A DNA stretch of 29,242 bases. Source: Gemmatimonadota bacterium (GTDB taxonomy: Bacteria > 4572-55 > J002). This document shows, one piece after another, positions 8,138-17,026 of this stretch. Location of the stretch: positions 1 to 29,242 of the forward strand of contig RFFQ01000148.1 in assembly GCA_003697105.1 (NCBI GenBank), read 5' to 3'. Numbering within the stretch: position 1 is the stretch's first letter; each line of letters begins with the position of its first letter. A program made the translations under genes and the position numbers. The notes below the pieces were generated by a model that was given only the letters and a program-made list of their open reading frames with translations, did not search any database and was not told the origin of the DNA.

Positions 8138-9430
8138 CTAACTTGAGCGGATTTCACCCGCTTTCCAGAGGGTCAGTTTCAGTAAAGCGGGACCATAAAA
8201 GTCTGTAAATGCCACCATCCCGAGGGCAACGGCTTTCACATGGCTGCCAAATTCAGGAAACGTCTTTCCGATGATCACGGCTAACGCGAGGGTCACCCCG
8301 GATTGGTTGAAAAACGCCATCCAGCCCCAATGGCGCAACGTTGAGTTGTCCTCTTTTGCCAATTGGGTACCGCTATAAACGGCGGCAAACAAGGATATCT
8401 TCCGGACAATCAACAACAACAAAATGATGTACCAACTGGTGCGAATGGCGTTCAAATCCAAAGATGCCGCCGTGATGGAAAAAAAGATAACATAAATCGG
8501 AATCGCGCTTTTGCTAATCGCCTCTAAGAATGCGTCACCTTGTTTGAACAGATTTTCAATCACAAAACCTGCCGAGAGACACAGCAGTAGGGCATCTAAG
8601 CCGAGTACATTGGCAATTTGGGTGCAAATAAACGCGGCGGCTAACACAAAAAAGACCGATTCCTCCCGCACATAATGCAAGTAAAATGAGATAATTGCCC
8701 CACACACAATCCCGATGCCAAAAGAACCGGCAAGTTTAATCACCAGTTGCCGAAAAACCACCACATCAATACCCACATCGCTCAAAATCGCCTGAGAGAG
8801 CGAGACGGAAATAGCGGCAAGCACGATGATCACCAGATCACCCAAAATCACCGACCCTAAAATGGTATCTGTCGTCCGTCCTTCGGCGTGTGTTTCCTCG
8901 ATAATAGCGATGGTCTGTACCGGAGAGGTTGCCAGCGCAAAAATCCCGAACAGGATGCCCACGACAATAATCACTAATTGAGATTGTCCCTGCAAAAATC
9001 CAAACAGAAACGGACCCGCCAGCACGGTGAATAAAAAAACGGCAAGAAAACAGATCACCGTCCGGGTTAAGGTGATCATCAGGATCGGTTTCAGACGCTT
9101 TTTCAGCATCTTGATTTTGAGCTTACGTCCCGCGGAAAAGGCAATTAAACTCAGGGCAATCTGGTCGATCAATCCTAAATTCCGCACTACCTCAACAGTC
9201 AAAAAATCAAGAACAAAGGGACCCGCCAGAACGCCCACCACCATGTATCCGGTGATTTTGGGCAGTTTGATGCGGTGCAAGATCATCCCAAAAATGTACG
9301 CCGCCAAAATAATAAACCCTAAGCCGAGGGTGGCTTGAATGGGTCCGCCCATCAGCGTACCGATCGGCAAAATCCCCAAGATAGACATCAGAATCAGGAC
9401 GATAATCAACGCCAAAATTTGGTAGGTCAT
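8138..9430 (-). CDS. CPA2-type cation:proton antiporter (second of a pair)
   Basis: Integral membrane protein of 430 residues, about 12 helices, of the Kef/NapA-type CPA2 superfamily. It contains the usual GYMVVGVLAGPF segment near residue 62, a SAGRKL motif, ATSPVQTIAII in the unwound-helix region and an acidic residue in the following helix (TILGSVILGDLVIIV) as expected for the ion-binding Asp. It lacks a C-terminal RCK/KTN domain, so regulation would have to come from other proteins, such as the EIIA and PII-like products encoded upstream. Cation (Na+ or K+) cannot be told. It follows the first antiporter by 44 nt on the same strand. The ribosome site is weak (GGAAAT). Sequence differs clearly from the first antiporter, so it is not a recent duplicate. 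Confidence 0.9.
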   Translation of the reverse strand: MTYQILALIIVLILMSILGILPIGTLMGGPIQATLGLGFIILAAYIFGMILHRIKLPKITGYMVVGVLAGPFVLDFLTVEVVRNLGLIDQIALSLIAFSAGRKLKIKMLKKRLKPILMITLTRTVICFLAVFLFTVLAGPFLFGFLQGQSQLVIIVVGILFGIFALATSPVQTIAIIEETHAEGRTTDTILGSVILGDLVIIVLAAISVSLSQAILSDVGIDVVVFRQLVIKLAGSFGIGIVCGAIISFYLHYVREESVFFVLAAAFICTQIANVLGLDALLLCLSAGFVIENLFKQGDAFLEAISKSAIPIYVIFFSITAASLDLNAIRTSWYIILLLLIVRKISLFAAVYSGTQLAKEDNSTLRHWGWMAFFNQSGVTLALAVIIGKTFPEFGSHVKAVALGMVAFTDFYGPALLKLTLWKAGEIRSS

Positions 9431-9474
9431 GGGTAGGTTATTTCCACTTCGGGGTGAACATCGAGGTCAAGGGA

Positions 9475-10740
9475 TTATCGTGCATCGCCGGCTTTGCGCA
9501 ACTCCGACCAAAGGAGCCAGGGACTGGTCAACTGAAACACAATCACCGCCAGCAAAACGGTTGGCAAAACCACGGCAGTGACATTATTCTCATACACCAT
9601 CGCATAACTAACCGCCATCGCAATCGATAAACCCCCTTGGGTCAGCAACCCTAATCCGGCAGTCGGGCGTAACACCTTCAGATTCAAGGCGTGGCGGGCA
9701 AGCGCAAATCCCCAAAACTTTCCGATAATGCGGGTCAGAACAAACATAGCGGTTAATGCGCCAATCCAAAAACCAAAATGGAATTGACACATCGCCCCGG
9801 CAACAATCAATAAGATCACATAGAGTACCTTTTCCGCATTCAAAAACATATCAAACAGGATTTTTCGGGTAGGCAAGCGGCGATTGGTTAAAATGATCCC
9901 CGAAACAAAGTTGATGACTAACGGAGACAGGTGTAAAAATGCCGCCAGACCCGAAGAAAAGATGATAAAACCGAGTAATAACACCACCATATCTTCCCGA
10001 TGCCGCGTTTTACGGATAAAAAGATACAACAAAAACCCCATGATTACCCCTAGCAGGATCGAGAGAAGCCCCCATTCCCACGGGTTCAAAATTTGGGATT
10101 CGCCACTGCCGTACACATGAAATGCGGCAAAAATAAACCCAAATGGGATAATTCCGAATAGACCATCTAAACTGGACATGCGCTGGTATAAGGATGTCGT
10201 GACACCTGTCCGCTTGATGCTCTTAAACCGGCTCAAAATCGCAAGACTAGAGGGTGAACTCACGACGGCTACCGACCCCAACATCAATGCCGCGGTTAAG
10301 TCCGCTTGGAATGTTTGCGGGAAAAGCCATTGCAAAAATAGGAACGTCCCCCCAGCAACGATACCAAACGTGACGACGGACACGATCAGCATCACCAGCA
10401 CGTGCCCTAACGGCGTTTTGGAGAGAATCTCCCGCTGGAATTGCAACCCGTAAATAATACCGATCCAGCCCAATTCCAGCACAATAATCGGTTGCAACGA
10501 ATTTAGAATAGTGGCACGGAGTAAATTGAACCCGATGGGTCCGATCAGCATTCCCAAAAAAATATATTCTACACCCGACAGGAAAAAAGGTACGCCGCCA
10601 ATAATGAGACGCGGCTTGAAGAGGGCAAAGCGGGAGACAACAAACCCGATTCCTAATAACCCGATAAATACGAGAATGGACTCCACCGGAACATCTGACG
10701 CAGCCGGGGCACCTGCGAGGAGTGCAAACTGTACCGTCAT
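9475..10740 (-). CDS. CPA2-type cation:proton antiporter (first of a pair)
   Basis: Integral membrane protein of 421 residues with about 12 helices, a member of the same broad CPA2 group as its neighbour but with distinct sequence. Seen are SGVEYIFLGMLIGPIGFNLL near the start, VAVVSSPSSLAIL in the ion-path region and MSSLDGLFGIIPFGF, where the Asp occupies the position of the conserved ion-binding residue. No RCK domain is attached. Start and stop are tightly coupled to the upstream gene through ATGA (the ATG overlaps the TGA of the PII-like gene). Together with the second antiporter it could form a heteromeric transporter or two transporters of different specificity; the sequence does not decide. 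Confidence 0.9.
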   Translation of the reverse strand: MTVQFALLAGAPAASDVPVESILVFIGLLGIGFVVSRFALFKPRLIIGGVPFFLSGVEYIFLGMLIGPIGFNLLRATILNSLQPIIVLELGWIGIIYGLQFQREILSKTPLGHVLVMLIVSVVTFGIVAGGTFLFLQWLFPQTFQADLTAALMLGSVAVVSSPSSLAILSRFKSIKRTGVTTSLYQRMSSLDGLFGIIPFGFIFAAFHVYGSGESQILNPWEWGLLSILLGVIMGFLLYLFIRKTRHREDMVVLLLGFIIFSSGLAAFLHLSPLVINFVSGIILTNRRLPTRKILFDMFLNAEKVLYVILLIVAGAMCQFHFGFWIGALTAMFVLTRIIGKFWGFALARHALNLKVLRPTAGLGLLTQGGLSIAMAVSYAMVYENNVTAVVLPTVLLAVIVFQLTSPWLLWSELRKAGDAR

Positions 10741-11081
10741 TCGCCCACCTCAAACGGATGAATTACATGGGTCACCGGAATGACAAACATATACCCCACA
10801 TCGGGGCGGGTAAAATCAATCTGTTCTGAGATCAACACGTCATTTAATTCGGTAGCAGTGGTGGCACTCTCCAACGGGGCGAGGATCACCTTGGTTACAA
10901 ACCGGGAACTTTTGGAGGAGAGGAGCAATCCGGCAAAGATAGGTACTTCTTTCACCAAAATTTCCTGCATCGAAATACCATCCAGAATCGAAGCATCGGG
11001 AATTTCGCATTCCACCATGGCAGAAAGCACATCGTCCAACAGATTTTCATCTGTTAATACAATCACCAAGAGATTATTCAT
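10737..11081 (-). CDS. PII/CutA1-like small regulatory protein
   Basis: A 114-residue soluble protein with a predicted beta-alpha-beta-beta-alpha-beta pattern: strand LLVIVLTD, helix ENLLDDVLSAMVE, strand ASILDG, later VTKVILAPL, helix TATELNDVL and final strand GYMFVIPVTHVI. This resembles PII-like and CutA1 proteins, ferredoxin-fold trimers that often regulate transporters after binding small ligands. No PII signature motif is clear, so assignment is by fold pattern only. The ATG follows immediately after the stop of the EIIA gene (TAGATG), with GAGGAGGGG as ribosome site, and its own stop overlaps the next start (ATGA). Such coupling implies fixed stoichiometry and suggests control of the antiporters. 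Confidence 0.65.
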   Translation of the reverse strand: MNNLLVIVLTDENLLDDVLSAMVECEIPDASILDGISMQEILVKEVPIFAGLLLSSKSSRFVTKVILAPLESATTATELNDVLISEQIDFTRPDVGYMFVIPVTHVIHPFEVGE

Positions 11082-11546
11082 CTACCCCTCCTCTGATTTC
11101 TGGATAATCTGATAGGCTTCGGCGGCAGATTGGGCGTTTTTCATGGCGACTCGCAGGTCTTGGTGATGAAACAAGCGGGAAATTCCCGCCAAGAGGCTCA
11201 GATATTTTACCCGTTTGGTGGGCGGTGCCGCAATTAAGAACAAAAAGTGCACCGGCTTTCCATCCATGGAGTCAAACGCAATTCCAGATTTGGAAAGCCC
11301 GAACACAATCACCACTTTACTCACCGTCGTCGTCTCCGCATGGGTAATGGCAATGCCGTTCCCAATACCGGTTGATTTGACCCGTTCACGTACGAGAATA
11401 TCTTCGGTCAATCCGGCGGGGTCGGTGATAATCTCGCCGTAACAGGTGGTGGCAAAATCAACCAATTCCTGAATGGCCGCTTGTTTTTCGGTCGATTTCA
11501 TCGGATACAAAATTTTGGCTTCAGTTAATGCTCGCGATAGCTTCAT
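11082..11546 (-). CDS. PTS EIIA-like protein (PtsN/fructose EIIA family)
   Basis: A cytosolic 154-residue EIIA domain protein of the mannitol/fructose/nitrogen family. It has the phospho-acceptor His at about residue 69 in GIGNGIAITHAE, where PtsN proteins have GIAIPHG, and the C-terminal FLFLIAAPP and YLSLLAGISRLF segments. No EIIB, EIIC, HPr or EI is seen nearby, so it is likely a regulator rather than part of a sugar permease. In enterobacteria the related PtsN controls K+ transport proteins, which fits the antiporters downstream. It is the first gene of the operon. The ATG at 11546 lies 10 nt after GGAG and a good promoter stands at 11603-11632. Confidence 0.9.
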   Translation of the reverse strand: MKLSRALTEAKILYPMKSTEKQAAIQELVDFATTCYGEIITDPAGLTEDILVRERVKSTGIGNGIAITHAETTTVSKVVIVFGLSKSGIAFDSMDGKPVHFLFLIAAPPTKRVKYLSLLAGISRLFHHQDLRVAMKNAQSAAEAYQIIQKSEEG

Positions 11547-11602
11547 AATGCATTGACTCCTGCTCAAATATCATCAAAATCATTGAGTTAAAAAGTAGTC
11601 GG

Positions 11603-11632
11603 AGTATAGCGGATTCAAGGGGGTACTGTCAA
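11603..11632 (-). promoter_or_regulatory. sigma70-like promoter of the EIIA/antiporter operon
   Basis: On the minus strand TTGACA (11627-11632), an 18-nt spacer and TATACT (11603-11608). It is the only strong promoter seen for the five genes from 11546 down to 7844, giving a leader of about 50 nt. Confidence 0.75.
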
Positions 11633-11667
11633 TATATTTCAAGTAGAAGGGCGGCGTCTCAATCCGC

Positions 11668-11696
11668 TTGCCATATCCCGTAAAAATATGTACATT
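11668..11696 (+). promoter_or_regulatory. Candidate promoter of the hybrid histidine kinase
   Basis: TTGCCA at 11668-11673, a 17-nt spacer and TACATT at 11691-11696. It lies back to back with the operon promoter, 36 nt apart. The predicted start site near 11703 makes the ATG at 11753 a better start for the kinase than the ATG at 11711. Confidence 0.5.
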
Positions 11697-11752
11697 GAGA
11701 ACTTGCCTAAATGGACCCCGTCTCCGTCTCCGATCATCAAAGAGTACCGTTC

Positions 11753-14700
11753 ATGGATCAACAGATTCAAACCCTTCAAGAACAATCCCAACAGGCTGTT
11801 GGACGCGAAAAAGTCGATCTGCTCAATCAACTGGCGTGGGAGATGCGCATGGCGCCCTCTCCGGCAGCATTGGAAACGGCAGAACAGGCAGAACAACTCG
11901 CCCGGGAATTGGATTACCCCGCCGGATTGTGCCTCAGTTTACGCCACCAAGCCCGTTATCATCTGCAATTTGCGCATTTGGAGCAAGCACAGGCATTAGC
12001 AGAACAAGCTCTTGAACTCGCCGAAATGTTGGGTGACCTGAATGAAATGGGTTACATCTATAATATTCTAGGACGCATCCAAGGACGGTACGGAAACTAT
12101 CCTCAAGCATTAGCCTACTATTTACAGAGTCTGCACTATTTTGAACAAACGGGCAATCAATTCGCTCAGGCAAATCTCCTCTCCAATTTGGGCATTCTTC
12201 ACCTCAATTTGGGAGAGTATGAAAAAGCATTCGATTATCACCTGCAAAGCTACCACATCAAAGAAACATTGAGTGATACCGAAGGCATGGCGAATTCCCT
12301 GTTAAACATGGGTTCTTTGCACCTAAAATGTAACCATTACACCGACGCCATTCAGTGCCACACGCAAGCGTTAGAACTAATGCGTCACCTGCAAGATCGA
12401 GAAGGTGAAGCACTGGTTCTCAGCAATTTGGGAGAAGCCTATCTTCAGTTGGGCGAACTGGAACAAGCCCGGAGCGTTTCCGAACAGGGGCTGGCGCTCA
12501 AGCGGGAGTTCGGCACTCCCGACGATTATACCAAACATCTATTGCAGCTCGCCCGGATATATCAGGCTCAAGGTGAGGTACACTCCGCAAAAGTGTATTT
12601 GCACAAAGCAGAAGAACAGATGCAACGCATCGATTCCAAACCGTTGAAGATGTACGTCCACCAGCGGATGTACGAGATGTACCGGAAATGGGGTGAGGTG
12701 GAACCGGCACTGCACCATCACGAACACTATCACCATCTCTATCAGGAATTATTTAATGAGAATACACAAAAGCGCCGGTATGAGGTTGAGTTGGAAAATT
12801 TACATCGCCAAATTGCCGAAGAAACGCACCTGCGGACACTGATCGAAAACGTTCCCGCCGCAGTTTGGCTGGTAGATACGGCTTTAAAGGTGGTTATCTT
12901 CAATGCCAATTTCAGAAACTTCTTTCAAGCCTTTTATGGCAAGGATGTTATCGCGGGCCAACCGGTACTTCAGGCGATTCCGGAAGATCGAGCCCAAGAA
13001 TGGCGACAATACTACCAACGGGCACTTACCGGAGAACACTTTTTTGTGGAAAAAGCCTTTGAACTGAATCAAGTACACTTGGAATTTGAGATCACGTTTT
13101 GCCCTCTTTTAGATGTTTCCGGTGACATAACAGGGATTAGCGTTTTCATGCAAGATATTTCCGAACGAAAACGCGCCGAACAGTCTCTGCGAGAACGCGA
13201 AGAATTATTAACCTCCATCAACCGGAATCTGTCCGAAGGTATCTACCGCAGTACACCGGATGCCCGGTTGCTCTATGCCAATCAATCCTTTATCAATATG
13301 TTTGGCTATTCCTCCTTTGAAGAGCTAAAAACGGAATCCAGCTTATTTTTATATGCCAATCCCCAACGCCGGCACGAATTAGCCCAACGGATCGCCCAAG
13401 AGGGTCGTTTTGAGAATGAGGAAGTTGAATTTATCCGCAAAGATGGCTCTCATTTTTGGGCGTTGGTCAGCAGTTACGGTGTTTTCGATAAGACCGGACA
13501 GGTGCGGTACTACGACGGCGCCATTAAAGACATTACCGACCGGAAATTGGCAGAAAAGGCACTAGCCGAAGAAAAGGAACGGCTCGCCGTGACGTTACAA
13601 TCCATTGGTGATGCGGTAATTACCACAGATACTCATGGTCACATTGTATCTTTGAACCCTGTGGCAGAAGAACTAACCGGCTGGCAACAGGAAGATGCTG
13701 TCGGCAGAGACCTCAACGAAGTGTTTTTGGTAATCAATGAACAGACGGGCTTACCCGCCGAAAATCCGGTCAAAAAAGTCCTTCAGGAGGGCTGGATAAT
13801 GCGCCTACCCCAACACACCTCGCTCATTACGCGGGAGGGGCAGGAGCTACCCATTGCCGATAGCGCCGCACCCATCCGCAACCAACAAGGTCAAATTATT
13901 GGGGCAGTGGTCGTCTTCCGAGATGTCACCGATGCCCAACGATTACGACGAGCAAAAGAAAACTTTTTGAATGCGATCAGTCATGAACTGCGAACCCCTC
14001 TCACCCCCATCATTGGCTATGTTCAGTTGTTGCAAGAGATGGATTTGCCCCCGAACGTCAAGCACATTCTGGAACGGATTCTAAAATCCGTAGAACGGGA
14101 AAAAAAGCTGGTGGATGATCTGCTGGCAGTCGCCCGGCTCGAAAGTGGAAATATCCAGTACCATTTTACCACCCAAAATGCGTACATGCTATTTTCCCAG
14201 TTGGCAGAAGAAGCCCACAAGTTGGTCACGTTTAGCGTGAAAGAACGCTACGGCCAAGATGAATCCGGGTTTACATACCGGATTCAAATTGCCGAAGAAC
14301 TCCGTACCGTGATGGTTCACGTGGATGTGGATTGCATTCGTCGCGTGATCGAAAATCTCGTCATCAACGCTGTGAAATATTCCCCACCACAGCGCCTGCT
14401 CATTGAATTTGAGGTGATCCTCCGGGAGGAACGGGTCGTCGTCGCCATTTCCGACCGGGGCTACGGCATCCCAGAGGACGAAATTGAGGCGATTTTCGAT
14501 CCATTTTACCAAATCCGAACCCGAGATTATGATGTCTCGGACGGGGTGGGACAAGGCTTGGCAATTGTCAAACAATATGTGGATGCCCATCAAGGCACCA
14601 TCTGGGCGGAAAGTGCCTTGGGTGTGGGGAGCCGCTTCCTATTTGAATTACCGGTGGCAGACTATGTTCAACCCCGCTCTTCCACCACACCGCTCATCTT

Positions 14701-15049
14701 GCTGATCGAAGATGACCCCGAAACCGCCGAATTTATACGCACCTTGCTAGAAGCTCAGGAATACACGATCCAAGTGGCAGAAACTGGAAATACGGCGCTG
14801 GAAAAGCTAAATACCCAAACGGTCGATATGGTTATTCTGGATTTACAACTCCCCGATATGGACGGGCAAACCATTATTTCCCACATGATCGAAACCGGCT
14901 GCAACATCCCCCTGATATTGTGCAGTGCCCAACCTCCAGAAGAACTCGCCCGAATCCAACAAAAGTTGCCCCTCGTCCAAGATTATATCTCGAAGCCTTT
15001 TCATATTAATGAATTTACCCAAAAAGTAACAAATATATTCCCCCATTAA
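11753..15049 (+). CDS. TPR-PAS-PAS-PAS hybrid histidine kinase with receiver domain
   Basis: A soluble signalling protein of about 1098 residues with no membrane segment. TPR repeats fill about residues 15-335, a short coiled coil follows, then three PAS domains (about 360-470, 480-600 and 608-728), each of the later ones ending in a DIT/DVT motif. The kinase core has the H box (ISHELRTPLTP, His about 744), N box (NLVINAVKYSP), G1 (DRGYGIP) and G2 (GVGQGLAIV). A C-terminal receiver carries IEDDPE, phospho-Asp near 1030 (VILDLQLPDMDG), Ser in LCSAQ and Lys in ISKPF. No output domain, so a phosphorelay partner must lie elsewhere. The start is uncertain: 11711 is in frame, but 11753 has AAAGAG 8 nt upstream and suits the promoter. 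It is divergent from the antiporter operon. Confidence 0.92.
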   Translation: MDQQIQTLQEQSQQAVGREKVDLLNQLAWEMRMAPSPAALETAEQAEQLARELDYPAGLCLSLRHQARYHLQFAHLEQAQALAEQALELAEMLGDLNEMGYIYNILGRIQGRYGNYPQALAYYLQSLHYFEQTGNQFAQANLLSNLGILHLNLGEYEKAFDYHLQSYHIKETLSDTEGMANSLLNMGSLHLKCNHYTDAIQCHTQALELMRHLQDREGEALVLSNLGEAYLQLGELEQARSVSEQGLALKREFGTPDDYTKHLLQLARIYQAQGEVHSAKVYLHKAEEQMQRIDSKPLKMYVHQRMYEMYRKWGEVEPALHHHEHYHHLYQELFNENTQKRRYEVELENLHRQIAEETHLRTLIENVPAAVWLVDTALKVVIFNANFRNFFQAFYGKDVIAGQPVLQAIPEDRAQEWRQYYQRALTGEHFFVEKAFELNQVHLEFEITFCPLLDVSGDITGISVFMQDISERKRAEQSLREREELLTSINRNLSEGIYRSTPDARLLYANQSFINMFGYSSFEELKTESSLFLYANPQRRHELAQRIAQEGRFENEEVEFIRKDGSHFWALVSSYGVFDKTGQVRYYDGAIKDITDRKLAEKALAEEKERLAVTLQSIGDAVITTDTHGHIVSLNPVAEELTGWQQEDAVGRDLNEVFLVINEQTGLPAENPVKKVLQEGWIMRLPQHTSLITREGQELPIADSAAPIRNQQGQIIGAVVVFRDVTDAQRLRRAKENFLNAISHELRTPLTPIIGYVQLLQEMDLPPNVKHILERILKSVEREKKLVDDLLAVARLESGNIQYHFTTQNAYMLFSQLAEEAHKLVTFSVKERYGQDESGFTYRIQIAEELRTVMVHVDVDCIRRVIENLVINAVKYSPPQRLLIEFEVILREERVVVAISDRGYGIPEDEIEAIFDPFYQIRTRDYDVSDGVGQGLAIVKQYVDAHQGTIWAESALGVGSRFLFELPVADYVQPRSSTTPLILLIEDDPETAEFIRTLLEAQEYTIQVAETGNTALEKLNTQTVDMVILDLQLPDMDGQTIISHMIETGCNIPLILCSAQPPEELARIQQKLPLVQDYISKPFHINEFTQKVTNIFPH

Positions 15050-15130
15050 ACCGGAAACCCTTTCCTCTTTTTGTAATCAAACAGAGCAACCCATTTTTAC
15101 CCCCACCCCACCCCCAAGGAGGAATACCCG

Positions 15131-16705
15131 ATGTCTGTTACGTATCTCCTCAAAATATGGTTGTTACTCACCCTGATATGTCCCCCTCTCGCCGCTCAGG
15201 ATGAGCCGGACGTATATACGGGCCTGTGTAGCACCCTTAGCCTCAAGCGCGACGCCACAACAAAAGTTCCGCGCATCAGTTCCATAGCATTAATTCGTCC
15301 CCTGAACACCCTCGGCGCGGGTGCGGTTGCCCGCCCGGTCAACTATTCGTTGCGGGTTGACTGTTTCCCCCATGCAGACGAATATCTCCAATCTTATCAA
15401 AGTGTGGTGGATGTTGCCCGGACACGCAACATGCCGATCCGGATTGCCGCCCAAACCGTATTCCGAATCCCAGAACACGCCATCTATGATACCCTTCGCT
15501 ACGGGGGGTATGATCGCACCTTTTTAACCCATTTACCCCCCAATTATGACGGTTCGGAGGAAACACCACTGGTGATAGCCCTGCATGGTGGATTTGGCAG
15601 TGCGTTCAATCTTCAGGCGCAATCGTTGCTAAGTGAAACCGCGGATTCTGCCGGATTTATCGTTGTTTATCCAGAGGGAATCGCAAGTCCATTAGGTATC
15701 CGCACGTGGAATGCGGGTGGATGCTGCGGATATGCCGTAGAGCAAGAGATCGATGATACCGGCTTTATTAACACCCTGATCGACACCTTATTGAACCGGT
15801 ATAATCTCGATCCCGACCGGATTTTTGCGACCGGGATGTCCAACGGGGGTATGATGGCTTACCGGTTGGCATGCGAATTGGGAGATCGCATTGCGGCAAT
15901 CGCACCTGTTGCCGCTACAATGGTGATGCCGGATTGTGACCCGGTGCGGCTGACTCCCATCATCCATTTTCACTCCATTTTGGATGAAAATGTGCCTATT
16001 GAAGGCGGCATTGGCAATGGAATCTCCCATCACTACAATCCACCGGTAGATTCCGTTTTAAACGCGTGGGCAGATGTCGGCAATTGTTTGGTGGATAATG
16101 ATACTCTGTACGCCGGTGACGATTATCTGCACATCCAGTGGCACTCCTGCGATGACGACGCCGAAATCCAACTTTTTGTCACCTCTGATGGGGGGCACTC
16201 GTGGCCCGGCGGGCGTCAAGGATACCCCGGCGCAGACCCTCCTTCCGAAGTGATCCATGCGAATGACCGGATGTGGGCTTTTTTCCAGCAACATCCCTTG
16301 AATAATCCGGTTTATGTCGATCCGGCAATTTTTCAGGCGTGGCGTCATCAAAATTTACAATATGATACCAATGGCGATGGCATCATCACCGCTGAGGATG
16401 TTCAGCGGCTGATCACACGCGGTCAATTCACATTTGGGGTGGAAATTTACCCTAATCCGTTCAACCCGCAAACGGAAATCCGCTTTTCCCTACTGGCCGA
16501 ACTCCCCGTGACGATCCACATTTATGACATCCACGGACGATTAATTTATAACCTGATCGAAAATAAGAGGTTCGCCGCGGGAACGCATCGTTTGGTTTGG
16601 AGCGGGAAAAATCAACACGATCAAGAGGCTCCCAGCGGGGTATATTTGTACCGAATCGAAACGATGCGTTTTCAGGAAACGGGATCGATGATCTTGCTCC
16701 GTTAA
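15131..16705 (+). CDS. Secreted PHB-depolymerase/feruloyl-type esterase with sorting domain
   Basis: Exported alpha/beta hydrolase of 524 residues. A signal peptide (to AAAQ-like site near residue 22) is followed by a spacer and an LpqC/CE1-type esterase domain (about 115-390) with LVIALHGG oxyanion motif, nucleophile Ser237 in GMSNGG, Asp285 in HSILDENVP and His356 in DGGHSWPGG: a complete catalytic triad. Residues 412-423 (DTNGDGIITAED) form a dockerin/EF-hand-like calcium loop. The C-terminus from about 439 (YPNPFNPQTEIRFSL, then GRLIY, GTHRLVWSG, PSGVYLYRI) is a type IX secretion/FlgD-like sorting domain, expected to send the enzyme to the cell surface. Substrate is probably an ester of a polymer, such as polyhydroxyalkanoate or plant feruloyl esters; not decided. 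AGGAGG precedes the ATG. Confidence 0.92.
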   Translation: MSVTYLLKIWLLLTLICPPLAAQDEPDVYTGLCSTLSLKRDATTKVPRISSIALIRPLNTLGAGAVARPVNYSLRVDCFPHADEYLQSYQSVVDVARTRNMPIRIAAQTVFRIPEHAIYDTLRYGGYDRTFLTHLPPNYDGSEETPLVIALHGGFGSAFNLQAQSLLSETADSAGFIVVYPEGIASPLGIRTWNAGGCCGYAVEQEIDDTGFINTLIDTLLNRYNLDPDRIFATGMSNGGMMAYRLACELGDRIAAIAPVAATMVMPDCDPVRLTPIIHFHSILDENVPIEGGIGNGISHHYNPPVDSVLNAWADVGNCLVDNDTLYAGDDYLHIQWHSCDDDAEIQLFVTSDGGHSWPGGRQGYPGADPPSEVIHANDRMWAFFQQHPLNNPVYVDPAIFQAWRHQNLQYDTNGDGIITAEDVQRLITRGQFTFGVEIYPNPFNPQTEIRFSLLAELPVTIHIYDIHGRLIYNLIENKRFAAGTHRLVWSGKNQHDQEAPSGVYLYRIETMRFQETGSMILLR

Positions 16706-16730
16706 ACAGCATCATCCTTTGATGCGATAA

Positions 16731-16780
16731 AAAGAATGAAACCCTCAGGGGGCTAAACACCCTAAGGGCTTCATTTTTAA
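16731..16780. terminator. Bidirectional intrinsic terminator
   Basis: A 15-bp stem (arms 16736-16750 and 16760-16774, 9-nt loop). As RNA from the minus strand all positions pair, two as G-U wobbles, and it is followed by TCTTTTTAT; as plus RNA it has two mismatches and is followed by TTTTAA. It best serves the minus-strand nucleotidyltransferase operon and probably also the esterase gene. Confidence 0.8.
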
Positions 16781-16833
16781 TGGCTTACCGCCGGACGAAT
16801 CGCTCAAATGGGCAAACAGGACAAAGGACGTCT

Positions 16834-17013
16834 TCAAAAGCGGGCTTTTAAATTTTCTAAAAAGCGGATGAGTTCGGCATGATGCGACTCATCCACCTCG
16901 CGCAACAACTTCAAAATAGGGTGTAATTCTGGATTGACCAGCACGACCCACGATTCGGGGCGCTCTTTTTTGTCCTTTTCATCCGGATTGATGATAATAT
17001 CGTACATACCCAT
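16834..17013 (-). CDS. Small protein of unknown function (59 aa)
   Basis: Charged 59-residue protein, not recognised. It begins MGMYDIIINPDEKDKK and ends in a helical, Glu/Leu-rich segment (HAELIRFLENLKARF). The ATG at 17013 has GGGGGA 8 nt upstream, whereas the longer frame from 17052 does not; that ribosome site overlaps the stop of the preceding gene (TAAGGGGGA). It is the last gene of a four-gene run starting with the REC-GAF-cyclase, and stands just before the terminator at 16731-16780. Its small size and position after a nucleotidyltransferase make a partner or antitoxin-like role conceivable, as inference only. Confidence 0.6.
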   Translation of the reverse strand: MGMYDIIINPDEKDKKERPESWVVLVNPELHPILKLLREVDESHHAELIRFLENLKARF

Positions 17014-17026
17014 GATGGTTTCCCCC

